A DNA stretch of 64,000 nt from Anaeramoeba flamelloides. Taxonomy: Eukaryota > Metamonada > Anaeramoebidae. Made by a program: the position numbers and the translations under genes. Of this stretch, positions 11,555 through 24,290 are shown piece after piece (the stretch's first letter is position 1; each line of letters begins with the position of its first letter). The DNA lies in assembly GCA_027625915.1 (NCBI GenBank), contig JANTQA010000044.1, forward strand, positions 434,001 through 498,000, read 5' to 3'. The notes under the pieces were generated by a model. It was not told the origin of the DNA. It made no database searches and saw nothing but the letters and a program-made list of their open reading frames with translations.

Positions 11555-12012
11555 CTGTTGAGAGAAAAATATTGGACACAGAAAAATGGTTGGAAACCAT
11601 TTTTAATTGGGAAAATTAGTAAAATTAAAAATCAAATCCTATTGATAACTCGGTGAATTTTATATAAATCTAGGTTTAAGTGTGTTACAAGTTCATTAAT
11701 CTGTGGTTTGTGTAGAATACTCATTTTAATAGTTGACAACTAAAGTAGATCATGCTATTTTCACAAAAATCCAAATTTTAGTAATTTTTACTATTAATTC
11801 TGAAAATGGTAATTTTTAAACTTGCTTTAGATTATAAGAGATCAGGTTTTGAAAAAGTAGAATTACATTAATCCTTATTCTAATAAGAAGATTATTGTTA
11901 TTTTCTTTTGTTATTACACAAACGAATGAAATTAAAAATCATTTTCAGTAATATTCAAAATTAAAATTGCTGCCTAACCATTTTTCTCTGTCCAACATTT
12001 TTCTCTCAACAG
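11555..12012. mobile_element. Family H inverted-repeat element
   Basis: The termini CTGTTGAGAGAAAAATATTG (11555) and the reverse complement of CATTTTTCTCTCAACAG (ending 12012) form ~40-bp imperfect inverted repeats, both containing a GGACA motif. The length is 458 bp and there is no coding frame. A non-autonomous DNA transposon is likely. No clear target duplication is visible. Confidence 0.6.
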
Positions 12013-13320
12013 TTAATTGTCATTTTTATTTCAGGATTTTAAAATAAAATTTTATTATAACTTGATAACATGATAATCAAAACTCTATTTTGATTTTGAT
12101 AGTAAGTTGCATTTGTATGAAATAATAATATTTTTGCTTCGATTACTTCATTGTCTCTTAAAACTATTTTCTAAAGTTGAGATCTATAAACTTTCGAACC
12201 AAGAATTAATGGTTCATTAGAGACAAAGTACAAATTACCAATTTAGATTGGTTTGAGTTTATGTGAGATGAAATTAAATCATTATAAGAATTTCTTTAAG
12301 CAAATAACATTGCATTTTTATATAAAGGGGGGGGTAGGTAGGAATATATACTAGTAGAATATGTTTGGATACAATTCAAAAATGGAAATCCAAAAAAATT
12401 AAAAAAAGATCAAGAAATAATTAAAAAAAGTATATTTATTGATATTATATGTAATATACTGTTAATTGAAAAATAAAAAGATCAAAATTTTTAATCAGCT
12501 TTCTAAAAAAATGACATTTACTGAATTAAAATAAATCCTTAAATTAGCCAATTCTAAATATGAACTTTAATAATTCAAGCTTGTTTAGAGAAGTGCAAAG
12601 TTGAAATTTTACATTATTTATAAATCTTTTTTAGAAAAGCTGAATGAAGATTTTATTCCATTTATTTTGGTCTAAAACATAGTATGGTACAATTCCTGAT
12701 TCTTCAACCAGTTTTTTTTAATTCTGAGTGGAAAACTTTTATTCGAAATTGTTTATGAAATAAATTACTTTATATTTCCAAAATATAATCAAAATGAATT
12801 TAAAAATTTGATAATTTATCTAAATTTAGTTTTTATTCAGAAAAAATATATGGTTTTGAATTTTTTTTTTAATGGGAGTAATGGTTTAATGTATGTGTTT
12901 GTTTGATTTTAAAATTAATTTCTTTTTCCGTAAATCATAAAAACAAAAAATAATAGAATTCCTACTTTCAAATTTTATTATATTTTTCTTTTTTGAGTTG
13001 AATATTTTGTAGTTGTTTTGTATTCCAACAATTCTATCCTTTCAATTGTAATTTTTGAAATAATATTCTTTATTTCTGCTTATTTTGATTAAAATATATG
13101 ACAAATGAATTTTAATAACAAATTTGTAAAAAATGTTTTTAAAAAATGATTAAAAGATAGATATAAAATAATAAAATCCAAGTAAACATCTTTTTTGGAC
13201 TTATCCCAATTATGAAGAAAAAAAAAAAATAATCACCGAAAATAGGCTTTTGGTGTTTTTTTTTTTTTTTTTTCATTCTCGATTTCAACAAATTTATTTG
13301 AAAAAGTGATCTTTCGTTTT
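12013..13320. other. AT-rich intergenic interval, no gene seen
   Basis: Only A/T-rich sequence, a short G-run (12328-12335) and poly-T/poly-A tracts. No exon-like segment was found. Confidence 0.5.
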
Positions 13321-13329
13321 GCTTCTTTT

Positions 13330-14335
13330 AAAAAGATAATATTTGTTTCAAATACACAGCTTTGGGGTTATTTTTTTGATTTACTATTTGATTAATTTCA
13401 CTCATTTGTATAAACACATTCCAAGCTCCAAAACTTTCATTTGGTAAAACCAAAAATTCAATCAAACAAAAATATTCAAAAAAATAACTATTTAGAGATT
13501 CAACTTTGATTTACTTTTATCACTTTCCCCAGATAGAGTAATTAATAAAAAGATTAATTCAAAGTTTCAATATTTTGTATCACTCAACAATCGTTTTTTC
13601 AGTAATTCTCTCACAATGAAAGTTTTAAAAATCTGAGAAAATTACCAACACTATTAACAATCCCATATAAAAATTTATATTATATAAAGTTCAAATAGAT
13701 TATTTTTAAAACGAATTTTTAAGTAAACAACTTCTTATAATTTGAATTTAAAAATGAAATAAAATGATTGAATTTTTTATTAAATCATTTAAAGATAAAT
13801 AGATTAAAATAGCTAAAAAAATATAAATAAATAAATAAATAGAATGAATTAAACAATTTAAAAAAATTTAAATTAATTAATTATTATTTCAACAATATTT
13901 TATTTTAAATTAATCATCTAAAATGGGTGTTTTTTCAGTCACATTTTCCACGTCAATCATTTCAACTATAAAGTTAAAAATAAATTTAAAATAATCATAT
14001 CAAATAAAATAAAGACAAAAATATGAAATTAGAATAAATATTACAATACAAATAATAAAGCAAATTTCTTGATTCCTTTCTCTTCGAAATTGGATAGAAT
14101 TAACAAAATAATCAGGTATTAATTAAAATAATATCAATACGGTAATCAAAGTAAATAATATTCGCTGTTGTAAAGTTTTTTTTTTTTTTTTTTTAATTGT
14201 TGCTTTGAATAAAAAATCTATCTAAGCTCAATTTGAAAAATTAAAGTTTTTACCCCAATATCATAGTCAAATAGAATACAGATGAATTACTGAGTAAAAT
14301 GAACATTAAAGAAATCTATGATGTTACTAAAAAAT
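13330..14335 (-). CDS. Probable exons of an unrecognised membrane and/or RGS-like gene
   Basis: Several minus-strand segments look like exons with AG acceptors. One near 14268-14330 follows ATAG and encodes the hydrophobic FILLSNSSVFYLTMILG. One at 13907-13970 encodes EMIDVENVTEKTPILDD. One near 13590-13650 encodes IFKTFIVRELLKKRLL. One at 13330-13495 encodes YFCLIEFLVLPNESFGAWNV and then NNPKAVYLKQILSF. The last two together resemble the start of an RGS fold (LL-D, FxxFL, W), the regulator of heterotrimeric G proteins. The joining of exons is not certain, and more than one gene could be involved. No start codon was identified. Confidence is low because each segment is short. Confidence 0.3.
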
Positions 14336-14387
14336 ACTTTTTTTTTTTATTTATTTTTTTTTTTTTTTATTTTTTTTATTTTTTTTT

Positions 14388-14431
14388 TATTATTGAAGAG
14401 AGGTGATTCAACAAAATTACCTCATGTTTGC
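14388..14431 (-). mobile_element. LINE 3' tail fragment L3
   Basis: On the minus strand only the terminal hairpin remains (14400-14423, stem GAGGT with ACCTC) plus the CTTCAATAATAA tail. Upstream sequence is replaced by hairpin array C3. Confidence 0.6.
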
Positions 14432-14783
14432 CGTTAGCTTTTCAAGAATTTAAAAGAATTGGGTAAAATCATTGATTTTTCTCAATTCTTTTGGATTTTG
14501 GAAAAGCGCCGTTGGGTTTTCTTGAGTTTTCTGTTTATTTGGAAAACCGATAGATTTTCGTTAGGTTTTTTTGAGTTTTCTATTTATTCCGAAAATCAAT
14601 AGATTTTCGTTAGGTTTTTTTATTTTAGAAATAAACCTAAAATTTTAATAAATTTTCAGTTTATTTCTAAAGTAAAAAAAACTAGGACACTTCACTAATA
14701 AAATAGAAAACCTCAAAAAAACCTAGAGCACTTCACAATAAAACAGAAAACTTAAAGAAAACTTAGGCACTTGACGGCACTCC
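14432..14783. repeat. Hairpin cassette array C3
   Basis: It contains GAATTTAAAAGAATTGGGTA with its inverted partner, AGAAATAAACCTAAAATTTT with its partner, and ends in the linker CACTTGACGGCACTCCC. It adjoins the LINE 3' tail L3. Confidence 0.7.
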
Positions 14784-15223
14784 CAGAAACTCTAAAATTG
14801 TATTTAGAGTTTTTTATCCTAACTATAATGTAGGCAAGAATACAGCTAAAAAATACTTTTTTTTTACCAATATGGCTCAGCGTGATACTAGAGGAATAAA
14901 GCTCAAAACTAAATAGCATCCAATAGCACACGCACAGATTCATTTGAATCAGAATACTTCGGGTTTCTCACATCAATTATTTTTGACTTTTTTATTTTTT
15001 TTTTACATTCCTTTATTTTTTGTCTTCTTCCATATTTTTTATTCTTCATTTTTCATAGACTCTTTATTTTTCCCTCTTTTTGTTTAGAAAACTAAATTAA
15101 GTTTCAAATCGTTATGGTGACTGTGTCTATTCTAGACTCCCTTTGAATTGGAAGTCTCAAATTTATTCACTCCAAAATTCTCTCTTTATTAGATTAAATG
15201 ACTCTTTCATTTGACCCTTAATA

Positions 15224-15765
15224 ATGAATCCATTCCAAAATTTTTGGATACACATATAATCAAAAATAGACAAAAAAAAATCCAATTTATAATATTTTCC
15301 CAAACTTTTTTTTAAAATCACGTTTAAGTTAACTTGTATTAATATTGTATATGTCACCATTTTTATCCAAATAAAAAAAAACAAAATATATAAACAATAA
15401 AAAAAAAATCTATATATTAAAAATGATTAAATGAGCAGAACAAAAATTTGTATTGATAAATTTGTTGAAATTTCATAAACAATTATTGATCGATCAAATT
15501 ATAAGATACCATCAACTAATTGTATTTTAATTTTGCTATTTAACTAAACTCAACTTTATACTTCTATCAAACATTGAATAAAATTTCCAGATCTAACCAA
15601 ACAGATTAAGTAACTGGAAAAAGAAACAAAAACAGAAAACAGAAAAGACAAAAAATAATAAAAATAATTTGTTAAAAATCAAAATTATTTGCCAATTATA
15701 TGAAAAATGTAGTATTGTCGTTCTTTAAAATGTTTTGATTGTGTCCAAAATTTTCAAGTTTGGTT
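15224..15765. mobile_element. Bi repeat, free-standing copy
   Basis: The termini ATCCATTCCAAAATTTTTGG and TTGTGTCCAAAATTTTCAA are the Bi inverted repeats. The interior follows the same block order as B2 and B3, including GATAAGATACCATC-like and CAGATTAAGTAACT stretches. No outer family B sequence with TTAA ends was recognised around it. It is non-coding. Confidence 0.6.
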
Positions 15766-16034
15766 TATTTTGTAAAAAAAACTAATAATTTAAAAAAAAT
15801 TGAAGTTAGTTTTACTAGAATTTTATTTTTGATTAGAAAATCGATATATTTGAGAAATAAAACCAATATTCTAGAAAAATTAGTACCATACGGCACCCCT
15901 ACAGTAATGAACCAACTATCCAATAATGGTTTTTGATGTAAAAAAAATAAAAGTTAAAATATTTTTGTGATGCAGTAAAGGCCCAAACAGAGATTATTTA
16001 CACAGTTGTATATTTTTTAAAGTGATTAATTCAT

Positions 16035-18140
16035 AGTTGTTCTATTTAACTTGTGGATTTTCTTTTAAACGCGTTTAAAAGATCAATTTTTTTTTCCTTT
16101 AGACATCCACAAAACACCTTTACAATTTTTATATTTTCTTTGAAACCTTTTAACTTGCTTTATTACTTTTAAAAATTTCTTTCAACATCTTTTGAACTTT
16201 TTTTGATTTTCTTAAAACTAGCTTTACAGTAGTCCAAAATACCATTTCAAGAGCATTAAAAACGTATTTCAAATAAAAGACGTGCTCTTTTTTTTTTTCT
16301 TATTGTTAGAATATAATATCTAATTCGCTTCAAGTAATATACCCAAAGGTCAAATCAATTTTGAAGGTAAACTCATTGAGGTTTTGAGTAAATTTTAATT
16401 TATTCATTGAATCGGTTTAAAATTTTTTGTAATTTTCTCTGTTTTTTTCAAAATTTTTGTTGAATTAATCTGTTTTTTTGATGATTAAAATTTTCTCTAA
16501 AATTAACTCTATTTTTTTGAGTAAAATTTTATTATTTGATCCTTCATTTTTAGAATATCTTTTTTAATCATAGAACTTTAAGGAAGTAGGTACATTTTAC
16601 CATTTTGAAAATTTTTAATTGTGACAACATTATTGTAAAAAGATTTTTTGAGTTCCATAGGGATATTGAAACTTTGAAACCAAAATACCATTCACTGTTC
16701 TATTTGTGAAAATAAAATGAACCCAAAGTAAATCAGAGTTGATTCTTTAATTTTTTGTCACATTTTTTTGATTAAAATTTTTTGATTAAATTTTTGGTTT
16801 TATTAAATTAGGTTTTGGATCTAGAAATGTGTCTATGGGGAATGTTTGAAATTAATCCAAGAACAAACCAAAAAAAAAGACCGAGTTAGGTGGGTATTTG
16901 AAACAAAATCTTTCTTTTGAAGACCAAAAAAAAAAAGAACATCTTACCGATAATAAACTTATTGAAAAAAAGAAAAAAAAAACATTGGCCAAAATATATT
17001 TTCCAAGATTTTTTTTCTTAATCTTCTTAATTTGGATGAATTCAAACAATTTATTAGCCTTGGATTTCTTGGCCCATTACTATTTATTATTTTTTCTAAA
17101 AATATTTTTATACAAATTTGTTTTTCAAAATTCAATTTTCAAATATTTTTATCAAACCAAACTAAAACAAAGAATACTGTTTCAAAGATTAAAATAAAAA
17201 GGATTGAATTCTCAAAATCAAAAAACAATTACAAAAAGATTCGATCAAAAGAAAAAGAGAAATTGAGAAAAAATTGAAACCAGAATTCCGAATTATTTTG
17301 AATTTTTCAATTTAAGCAAAAAAATAAATTATTTTAAAATCAAACAAATACGTCCAATAAATCTAAATTTCTGAAGATCAATTTAATTCTAAATCCTATT
17401 TTCATGAATCCAAACTCGAATTTGCAGAATTTAATAAAAATAGGAATTCAAAATTAAATTTTGGAAATTCTTTTAGAAATAAAAAAGTAATTTGTTAATC
17501 AAAAAATTTGAAATAAAAAGTTTTTCCCGTAAGAATTAAGTATAAAACCAAATTAAGAAGAAGTAACTAGATCAAATGTTACAGATATAATCGATAAATA
17601 AATGATTTTTTTTTTTATTTTTTCTTCATCAATTTTTTCATTTTTTTGATTTCCATTTTTTAATTGGTATGTAAATTTATTAGATTAGGATAGATCTAAA
17701 ACTCTCATATTTATTAAAATATTATAATGTGTTTGGTTAAAGAAATAATTTGAATGATTCAGTTTCACATGAACTGTGGAACTCAAAATTTGTAAAATGT
17801 ACTTTCCCCCTTAAGAAACCAATATCATATTTACTTAATGTTTATTGTCGGTTTCTTTGATCAATTAATGTGTAAGCTTTCTGGAAATAAGACACACGCT
17901 TTTTATTTTAAACATAGGTTATACCAAGTCTCCACAAATTATTTTAAAAACAGTAATTTTAAAAATTTAAACCAAATTCAAAAGGGGTTGAAAGAAATTT
18001 TTAAAAGTTATAAGCAGGCTAAAAGGTTTCAAAGGAATTATAAAAAATTGTAAAGGTGTTTTGTGGATGCCTAAAGGAAAAAAGTTTTTGATCTTTTAAA
18101 CTTATTTAAAAGATCACCCATCTGTTGAATGGAACATCTG
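16035..18140. mobile_element. Family F foldback-like element F1
   Basis: The left arm (about 16035-16290) and right arm (about 17880-18140) are inverted copies; both carry CATCCACAAAACACCTTTAC and TTTAAAAGATCA. Inner blocks at 16320-16580 and 17770-17900 recur in F2. Overlapping Lys/Phe-rich plus frames at 16898-17277 lie in the centre. They resemble no family I recognise and may be chance A/T-rich frames. The total is ~2.1 kb. Confidence 0.5.
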
Positions 18141-18198
18141 TATCACAATATGACTAATTTAAGAAACTAAATCTTATTTGTTAATAATTAATACTTCC

Positions 18199-19308
18199 CT
18201 ATCTGAGTAAGTGCTCCAATTCTTAAAAAATAAGATATATTCAATTTTTTGAATTTTAATTTGGAGTTTTCAAAGAGAAAGATTTGTTTTGAATCAAGAA
18301 ACGAAAAGAAAAGAAACAAAAAGAAACAAAAAGAAACGAAAAAACTTACGATTAACTGATTTTGGGGGTATTTCAAAAAGATAGAAAATGACTAATGAAA
18401 CTGAAAAGATCTCTGAAAAGAAATAATAAGAAATAATGTATGTAGCATCGATCCAAGGGTTTTTAAACCAGACGTCTTCTTTGTAATATGCAATTAAAAG
18501 GAGAGGTATCCGGATGATGTGCAAAATGATACAAATGATGATAATTCGAAAGAGTGTTCGTATTTTGGTTGTAATTTGATACTCTTGCCTTGATTGGAAA
18601 TAGTTCCGGAGCTTGAGAGTGAAAAATAACAGCCCAAATGAAACAATTAAAAATGTTGCTATTTCATAGATATACAAATCGAAAATCTCGATCGATTTCA
18701 TTAACCCCAAAAAAATACTGATGCCATACAGAATGATATTCAGGACTACCAACGAAATTACACGGAATTTTTTAAATTGGACATTTGCTTGGTAATATGT
18801 TTCGGCTCTGTGATTAGAGGTTTGGAAAATTGTTTTTTTTTTTTGTTTTGTTTTGTTTATTTGTTATTGGTGTGTCGATTGGAGATTAAAAATATTATAA
18901 TTAAGGAAGAGTTACTCTGCGTAGATCAGTAGAAGGAAAGCCGAAATAAAGGAGTCTGCTGAAATTGTGATTAACATTTTAAAAAAGGGACTTTGGATGA
19001 GCTTTTCCTCGGAGATAAATTGCTGAAGAAGGAAATACAAGACCCTTAAGACGCAAAACAAAATTATGAATCCAAAAAAGAGCTATAAGTAAAATTATTT
19101 CATGAACACAAAAGCGTTTTGTTAAAGAAGCAAGAGAAGCTGTTTTTTTGTTTTTTGTTTTTCAAAATGTTTTTACTTGTTGATAATACCAAGATCTAAG
19201 ACGTGTACGAAGCAAATAAATTCGGTAGATTGAATAAACTCCCAAAGTAAAGTACAAAAACGTTAGTACACATGTTAGGAATATAAAGGAAGGATCCTTT
19301 TTTATCAT
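18199..19308 (-). CDS. THH1/TOM1/TOM3-domain seven-transmembrane protein
   Basis: Four minus-strand exons: 19177-19308, 18916-19082, 18350-18807 and 18199-18221. Introns of 94, 108 and 128 bp have GT-AG ends and phases agree throughout. The product is ~259 residues with seven hydrophobic spans: TFLYFTLGVYSIYRIYLL, FIILFCVLRVLYFLL, SADSFISAFLLLIYA, VVLNIILYGISIFLGLM, IATFLIVSFGLLFFTLKL, RIIIICIILHIIRIPLLLI and FSEIFSVSLVIFYLF. Layout and length match the THH1/TOM1/TOM3 family. In plants, members sit in the tonoplast and support tobamovirus replication; in amoebae they are orphan 7TM proteins. The start is the ATG of exon 1, just ahead of span 1. The last, seven-codon exon is the least certain part: another acceptor or no splice at 18349 would change only the C-terminal tail. 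Confidence 0.8.
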
Positions 19309-19471
19309 CAAAAATGTGGAGAATTATTCTTCTTTAAAAGTGAATTGTAAAAAAAATGTTTTTACGTTGTTTCAAGTAACATTAGGTTTTGAAAATCTAA
19401 AACGAGTTGTTCTTAGAAAAAATATTTTTTTCAAAGTTCTTGTACCCAAAAAGAAAATAAGAAATTTCCAG

Positions 19472-20348
19472 TTACCATTATGAAAAAAAATTTGGTTCAT
19501 TAAAAAAAAATTGGGTAATTCAAAAATTTATTGTTTTCATTTGTTTAAATAGTGAATATTAGAAAAAAGATTTTTGATCAAAGTAAAATTTTATTAACAA
19601 ACCTTACATTTAAGAAAAATCAAAGATACTACCAATGACAATTTTTAAAAAAAGTATTATTTTGTTGAATTTCTACACTTTGGAATTGCTTTTGAAGGCG
19701 AAAAATCCAAAAATTGAATTGATATTGCAAACTTGAATAAAAAAAAGATAAATATTGATGAAGAAATATTAAAATCTATTAATTCAATAAGATATTTATC
19801 ATTGTTAGGTAACGTAGATTTATCACGGTTAATCTTGAATATCATTTTAAACCAAATTGAATAATAAAATCTTCCTAAAAAAGCTATTTTTTCAAAAGAG
19901 ATTGTTTTCCACTAAGGTTTACAATCAACATTTCAAAAGAACAAAATATTAAGATTTTAGAAACCATTAAAATTCTCAAAATCCCCAGAAATAAAATTTA
20001 ATTTAAAATAATTATTCATTTTTTGGTCTTCCCAAACAATCACTCCCTTGATATTAGAATGTAATCTAAAAAAAAAATCAAAATTTTTTGTCAAGTTTGC
20101 AATATCAATTCAATTTTTGGATTTTTAGCCTTCCAAAGCAATTTAAAAGGTCACAATGCAACAAAATAATGTTTTTTTTTTAAATTGTAATTGATAGTAT
20201 CTTGGGTTTTTCTTAAATGTAAGGTTTGTTAATAAAATTTTACTTTGATCAAAACTCTTTTTTCTAATATTTGCTATTTAAAAAAAGACAATAAATTTTT
20301 GACTGACCTAATTTTTTTTAATGAACGAAATTTTTTTCACAATGGTAA
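19472..20348. mobile_element. Family G foldback element with ~270-bp inverted repeats
   Basis: Arms 19472-19745 and 20080-20348 are inverted copies. They share TTACCATT at the tips, TTGATCAAAGTAAAATTTTA, AACAAACCTTACATTTAAGA and AATTGAATTGATATTGCAAA. The central ~330 bp is unrelated A/T-rich sequence. There is no transposase. It lies upstream of the THH1/TOM1/TOM3 gene. Confidence 0.7.
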
Positions 20349-21493
20349 ATAAAAATGATCATAAAAAATGACAATTAAATATTCAAAAAGATTGTGCAAA
20401 TTTTTCTATTTTTTGATGTTTTAGACAAAAGTAAATATTTAATAATATAATGAATTTTGGACAAAACCTTATTGTAAATTATAAAACTGATTTTTTTTGA
20501 TATTGTTCCTTGTCGAATACAATTTGTTTTCAAGTATATTTGTACACTTTAAGTTAACGTAAATTTTTTTAAAAATAATTTCATTAGAGATTGAAACAGT
20601 CAAGTTAGAAATTTTTAATTTTCAAACCCAGAAAAAAGGAAAATTATAATTTTCTACCCTTTTCTGAAAAAATACAGATGTACTAAAAATATATTTCTTA
20701 AATTTTTTAGTTTTTGTATAAATTTGTCATTTATCTAAATATATAAAAGTTTTCCAATGAACCCGAAAGGGGCAGGTTGCTTATCAAAAAAATTGATTTT
20801 TCTCATAGCAAAAACTTTAATTGAATAATCAAAGAAAACTATTTGATGAAGAAACCGAAATTTAAAAATTGAAAATAATTTTCTGAAATTTTAAAACCAA
20901 AACAAGTAAACAATTTTTTTCTATTATTAAATCAAATTTTTAGCTCTTATAAACCTCCTGTTTGTTATACAAGAAACTAATACCATGTCAATACATCGGA
21001 AAAGATTTATTATTTTTAGAAAAATGACAAATTTAGTCTAAAAACTCAACTATTAAGATATCAGTTTTTTCACATGTAAATTACCAAGTAAATTATCAAA
21101 AATAATATTTCTACAAATTACAATTTCTCAATAATAAACTAAATTGCAATTTCCAAGAAGAACTTTGACCTAAACATTCTTTCAAGCCCATATAAATATT
21201 CCTAGTCATGGAATTTTTCTCCAGGTGCCATAAAAATGAATAATCCGTTATCTTATAGTATTTTATAAGTCAGTTAGATAAAAAAAAAAAAACTAATATG
21301 ATAATAAACCTTCCATTACTTCACATTGGAAATTATTGAATTCAGATAACAAATTTCAGAATCAAAAAAATTTTCAATTATATTATCTTTTAAAGAGATA
21401 GCTTCCGAGCAATACTTAACATACATTAAAATTGTTAACATTTTATATTCGTTAATTCTCAGAGGATCTTTTATCAACATATCAAATTATATA
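20349..21493. other. AT-rich intergenic interval, nothing recognised
   Basis: No exon, RNA gene or repeat end could be supported. A single GC-richer patch, AACCCGAAAGGGGCAGG near 20760, has no visible partner. Confidence 0.5.
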
Positions 21494-21690
21494 CAGTCAG
21501 TTTCACTTTTAAGGCACAAACTTTCATCGAAATTTAAGGCACAAAAAATTTCCAAATTAAGGCACAAAATTTGGAATTTTTTTTTTTACAATTTATTTTT
21601 ACTAGAATTTGAATTTTGTGCTTTAATTTTAGATTTTTTTTGTGCCTAAAATTTCGTTGAAAGTTTGTGCCTTAAAAGTGAAACTGACTG
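21494..21690. mobile_element. Family A palindromic element A2
   Basis: CAGTCAGTTTCACTTTTAAG at the left and its reverse complement at the right. TA flanks both ends and the whole 197 bp is one imperfect palindrome. CAGT termini with a TA target are typical of Tc1/mariner-class MITEs. Confidence 0.85.
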
Positions 21691-21705
21691 TATATATATA
21701 TATAT

Positions 21706-22247
21706 AAACTACATTTCACTCAAAAGTCCAGCCTAAAAATGAAAAAGTCACTTTATTTTTAAGAATCAACCAAACTTAGATTGTTTAGAAATACTAGAAA
21801 TAATAAACTTCGTATTAGAGTCGATAATATTACAAGAAAATCCTGAATAAGCTATGAATTCCAAAAAAAAATAATGTTAAAAAACAGAAATTTTTAAAAA
21901 AATGTTAATAAAATATTTGGGACCCCTTTCATTCGAAAGTCTCGTTAATAAATTCTAAATTTCTTTAGGAAATTAAATTTGTAGACAATAGGATTTTTAA
22001 TTGTAAATGCATTTATTTTAAAAGAATAGACAAAACCTCACTTTTCTTAATATTAATTTTGAGTTTCAAACATTTTTGTTTTCAAATTTAATTTTTTTTT
22101 TTTAAAAAAAAGTTTTCAAAATGAGAAAAAATGAGAAAAAATGATTTTGATCTAAAAATTGAAATTATGGTTTGAGAAGAATAATGAATTAAATGTATAG
22201 AATATGTTCCATTTCTTCAATAAAACTGGGTCACATTGACCGAAAAA
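21706..22247. mobile_element. Family I element I2
   Basis: Its sequence is the inverse of I1 (36711-37296): it shares AATGAAAAAGTCACTTTATT and the end block CTTCAATAAAACTGGG. It is non-coding, begins 15 bp after A2, and ends beside a TA/TTA microsatellite at 22251-22316. Confidence 0.6.
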
Positions 22248-22250
22248 CGA

Positions 22251-22316
22251 GTTTATATATATATATATATAAATATATATATATATTTATATTATTATTA
22301 TTATTATTATTATTTA
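22251..22316. repeat. (TA)n and (TTA)n microsatellite
   Basis: An uninterrupted TA run followed by TTA repeats. The small frames read through it are low-complexity. Confidence 0.9.
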
Positions 22317-22408
22317 ATGGGGGTATTAATTCCTCTTATCTGCCCGAAAATATTTTTTTTTATATTATTTGTTAAACGAAACTTCCAACAAAGTAATAAA
22401 AAGTGGTA

Positions 22409-22940
22409 TTATTTTATGTAGAAATCATGAAATTCGAAAGAGTTTTCGTACTTGTCTTCTAATAATTGACTGGTTGAAATATTAATTTGATGAAGATCTT
22501 CTTGGGTGTATTTTATGGACTTGGTACGTAAGGTATTTACATACGAAATTTGGAAATAATAAAATAAAAAAAAACTTCAGTTTTTTATTTTTAAGAGTTT
22601 TTTTTACTCTGAATTTCATTTTTCAAGGTATTCCGTTACGCGCTCTTTTTTTCAGTTTTTAAGTGTAAAAAGGATAAAAAAAATGATTATAAAAATTGAT
22701 AAACTTATTTAGTATTCGATATAAACAAACTGGAATTAAGTCACTGAGTCGATAACATAAACAAATTGAACTAAATTTAAGCAACAGAAGAGAACGGGAC
22801 CCAACAAGAGATATTTGAAACCGGTATTAGTGACCCAAATTGGGAAGTTTGATAAAATTTGTCCGCTGATAACTTTTGTTGGAAAAGTCTTTTAGATCAT
22901 TTTCTTATGATTGGATTTTATGAAAACAAGATTTGGGAAA
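22409..22940 (-). CDS. Probable last exons of an unrecognised membrane protein gene
   Basis: A minus-strand terminal exon at 22409-22574 follows a GAAG acceptor. It encodes FFLFYYFQISYVNTLRTKSI, then KYTQEDLHQINISTSQLLED, ending FEFHDFYIK and stop. An upstream exon at about 22755-22900 encodes KVISGQILSNFPIWVTNTGF, then KYLLLGPVLFCCLNLVQFV. Codon use is clearly less A/T-extreme than the flanks. The pattern of one or two membrane spans followed by a charged tail suggests the C-terminal part of a polytopic membrane protein. Upstream exons could not be traced, partly because repeats crowd 22.9-24.3 kb. The family is not recognised. Confidence 0.35.
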
Positions 22941-24290
22941 CTTGAAAAATATGTTAAAAAAAAATAAAAATAATATAATTAGTAAAATAATAAAAAAATA
23001 AATAAAAAACTAAAAAACTAAAAAGAAATTTTTGAAAAAGAATTCTTATACTGAAAAACCCAGCAATTTACAATTTCTCTATCAGGTAAGTTCTAAAAAC
23101 TTAATAAAGTAACCCATTTCGTTAGATCTACAGGTATTCAAATAATAAAAATGATAAAATGTCAAATTCATTTTCCTTTTCAATTGATAATTCCTTTTAT
23201 TTAGGTTTATAATATCACATTCTATAAATATATATAAAGGATATATAATAGAAATATAGATCTGAAACTTTATAATCATTTTTTTTGAAAATTCTATTTA
23301 CAATCGCAAAAAAAAAAAAAAAAAAGAAAATGAAGTGAATTTAATCCAAATAATTACTCAAATTCCTGTATAGTTAGTACAATAGATAAACCTCTTTATT
23401 AAAAAAAAATGGTACCGATATAAAAATTATCAAGATAACAGGAAAAAGATACCAACTCAATATATATTATTATCATAACCTTTATTTATCTAAAAAAATA
23501 TTAAAAGAATAAAAACTCTGAATACTTTAGTATATATTGTTATTCAAATAAACTAAATCCGAACAAAAAATACACACAGTTTCAAAAGTTTAAATAATGA
23601 TAATCCTAGATAAACCTTTCTTTCAATTTGAAAATAATTTTAAAATTACAAACATTTTTATCAATTTTCTATATTTTTTAGATTTTAATTTTGATTTTTT
23701 TCTCAATTACATAATCTGTTATGTTAGATTTTATATTTTTTTCCAATTCTTGATTAAAGTTTATAGTTGAATATATGAAAATTTAAAATCATATATAATC
23801 TATATTTGTAAACCAACTATTTAATTTATCATTTAAAATTTACTGGTCGAATTTCAATAAATTTTAGTAATAAAATTAACTGTTCTACCTTTTTCATTGT
23901 TTTTTATACACCAATTTTATTTTTTGTGAGTATTTTTATTTTTTTTTTTTTAGCTGTATAAAAAAGTTACATATTTAAATATTAATAATGTATTACCTAC
24001 CAGTAATTCAATACTAAGTTTTAAAAAAAAACAAAACATTATGATTTTTTTGGGATTTTGTGAAAACAAGATTTGGGAAATTTACAAAAAAAAATGTTAA
24101 AAATAAAAGCAAAAAAAATTTTAAAAATAGATAAAAAAAAAAAAAAAAAAAGCAACTCAATTTTGGAAAACCAAATCTTATTCTTAAAACCTTAGCACTT
24201 TAAAGATTCAACCCATCTATAAAGTTCTTAAAAACTTAATAAAGCAACCTATTTCATTTAATCTAGAGTTGTTCAAATATTTAGATCTCT
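22910..24290. repeat. Two diverged direct copies of a ~230-bp sequence
   Basis: 22910-23140 and 24040-24290 share GAAAACAAGATTTGGGAAA, then TTCTAAAAACTTAATAAAGT-like blocks and a TCTA-TTCAAATA end, in the same order. The first copy starts inside or next to the exon candidate at 22.8-22.9 kb, so part of a gene may have been duplicated. The ~900 bp between them (23141-24039) is A/T-rich with nothing recognised. Confidence 0.4.

Noticed and set aside
16898-17277. Overlapping plus frames in F1 as transposon protein
   Set aside because: They are Lys/Phe-rich A/T-driven composition, differ between frames, and have no motif or counterpart in F2.
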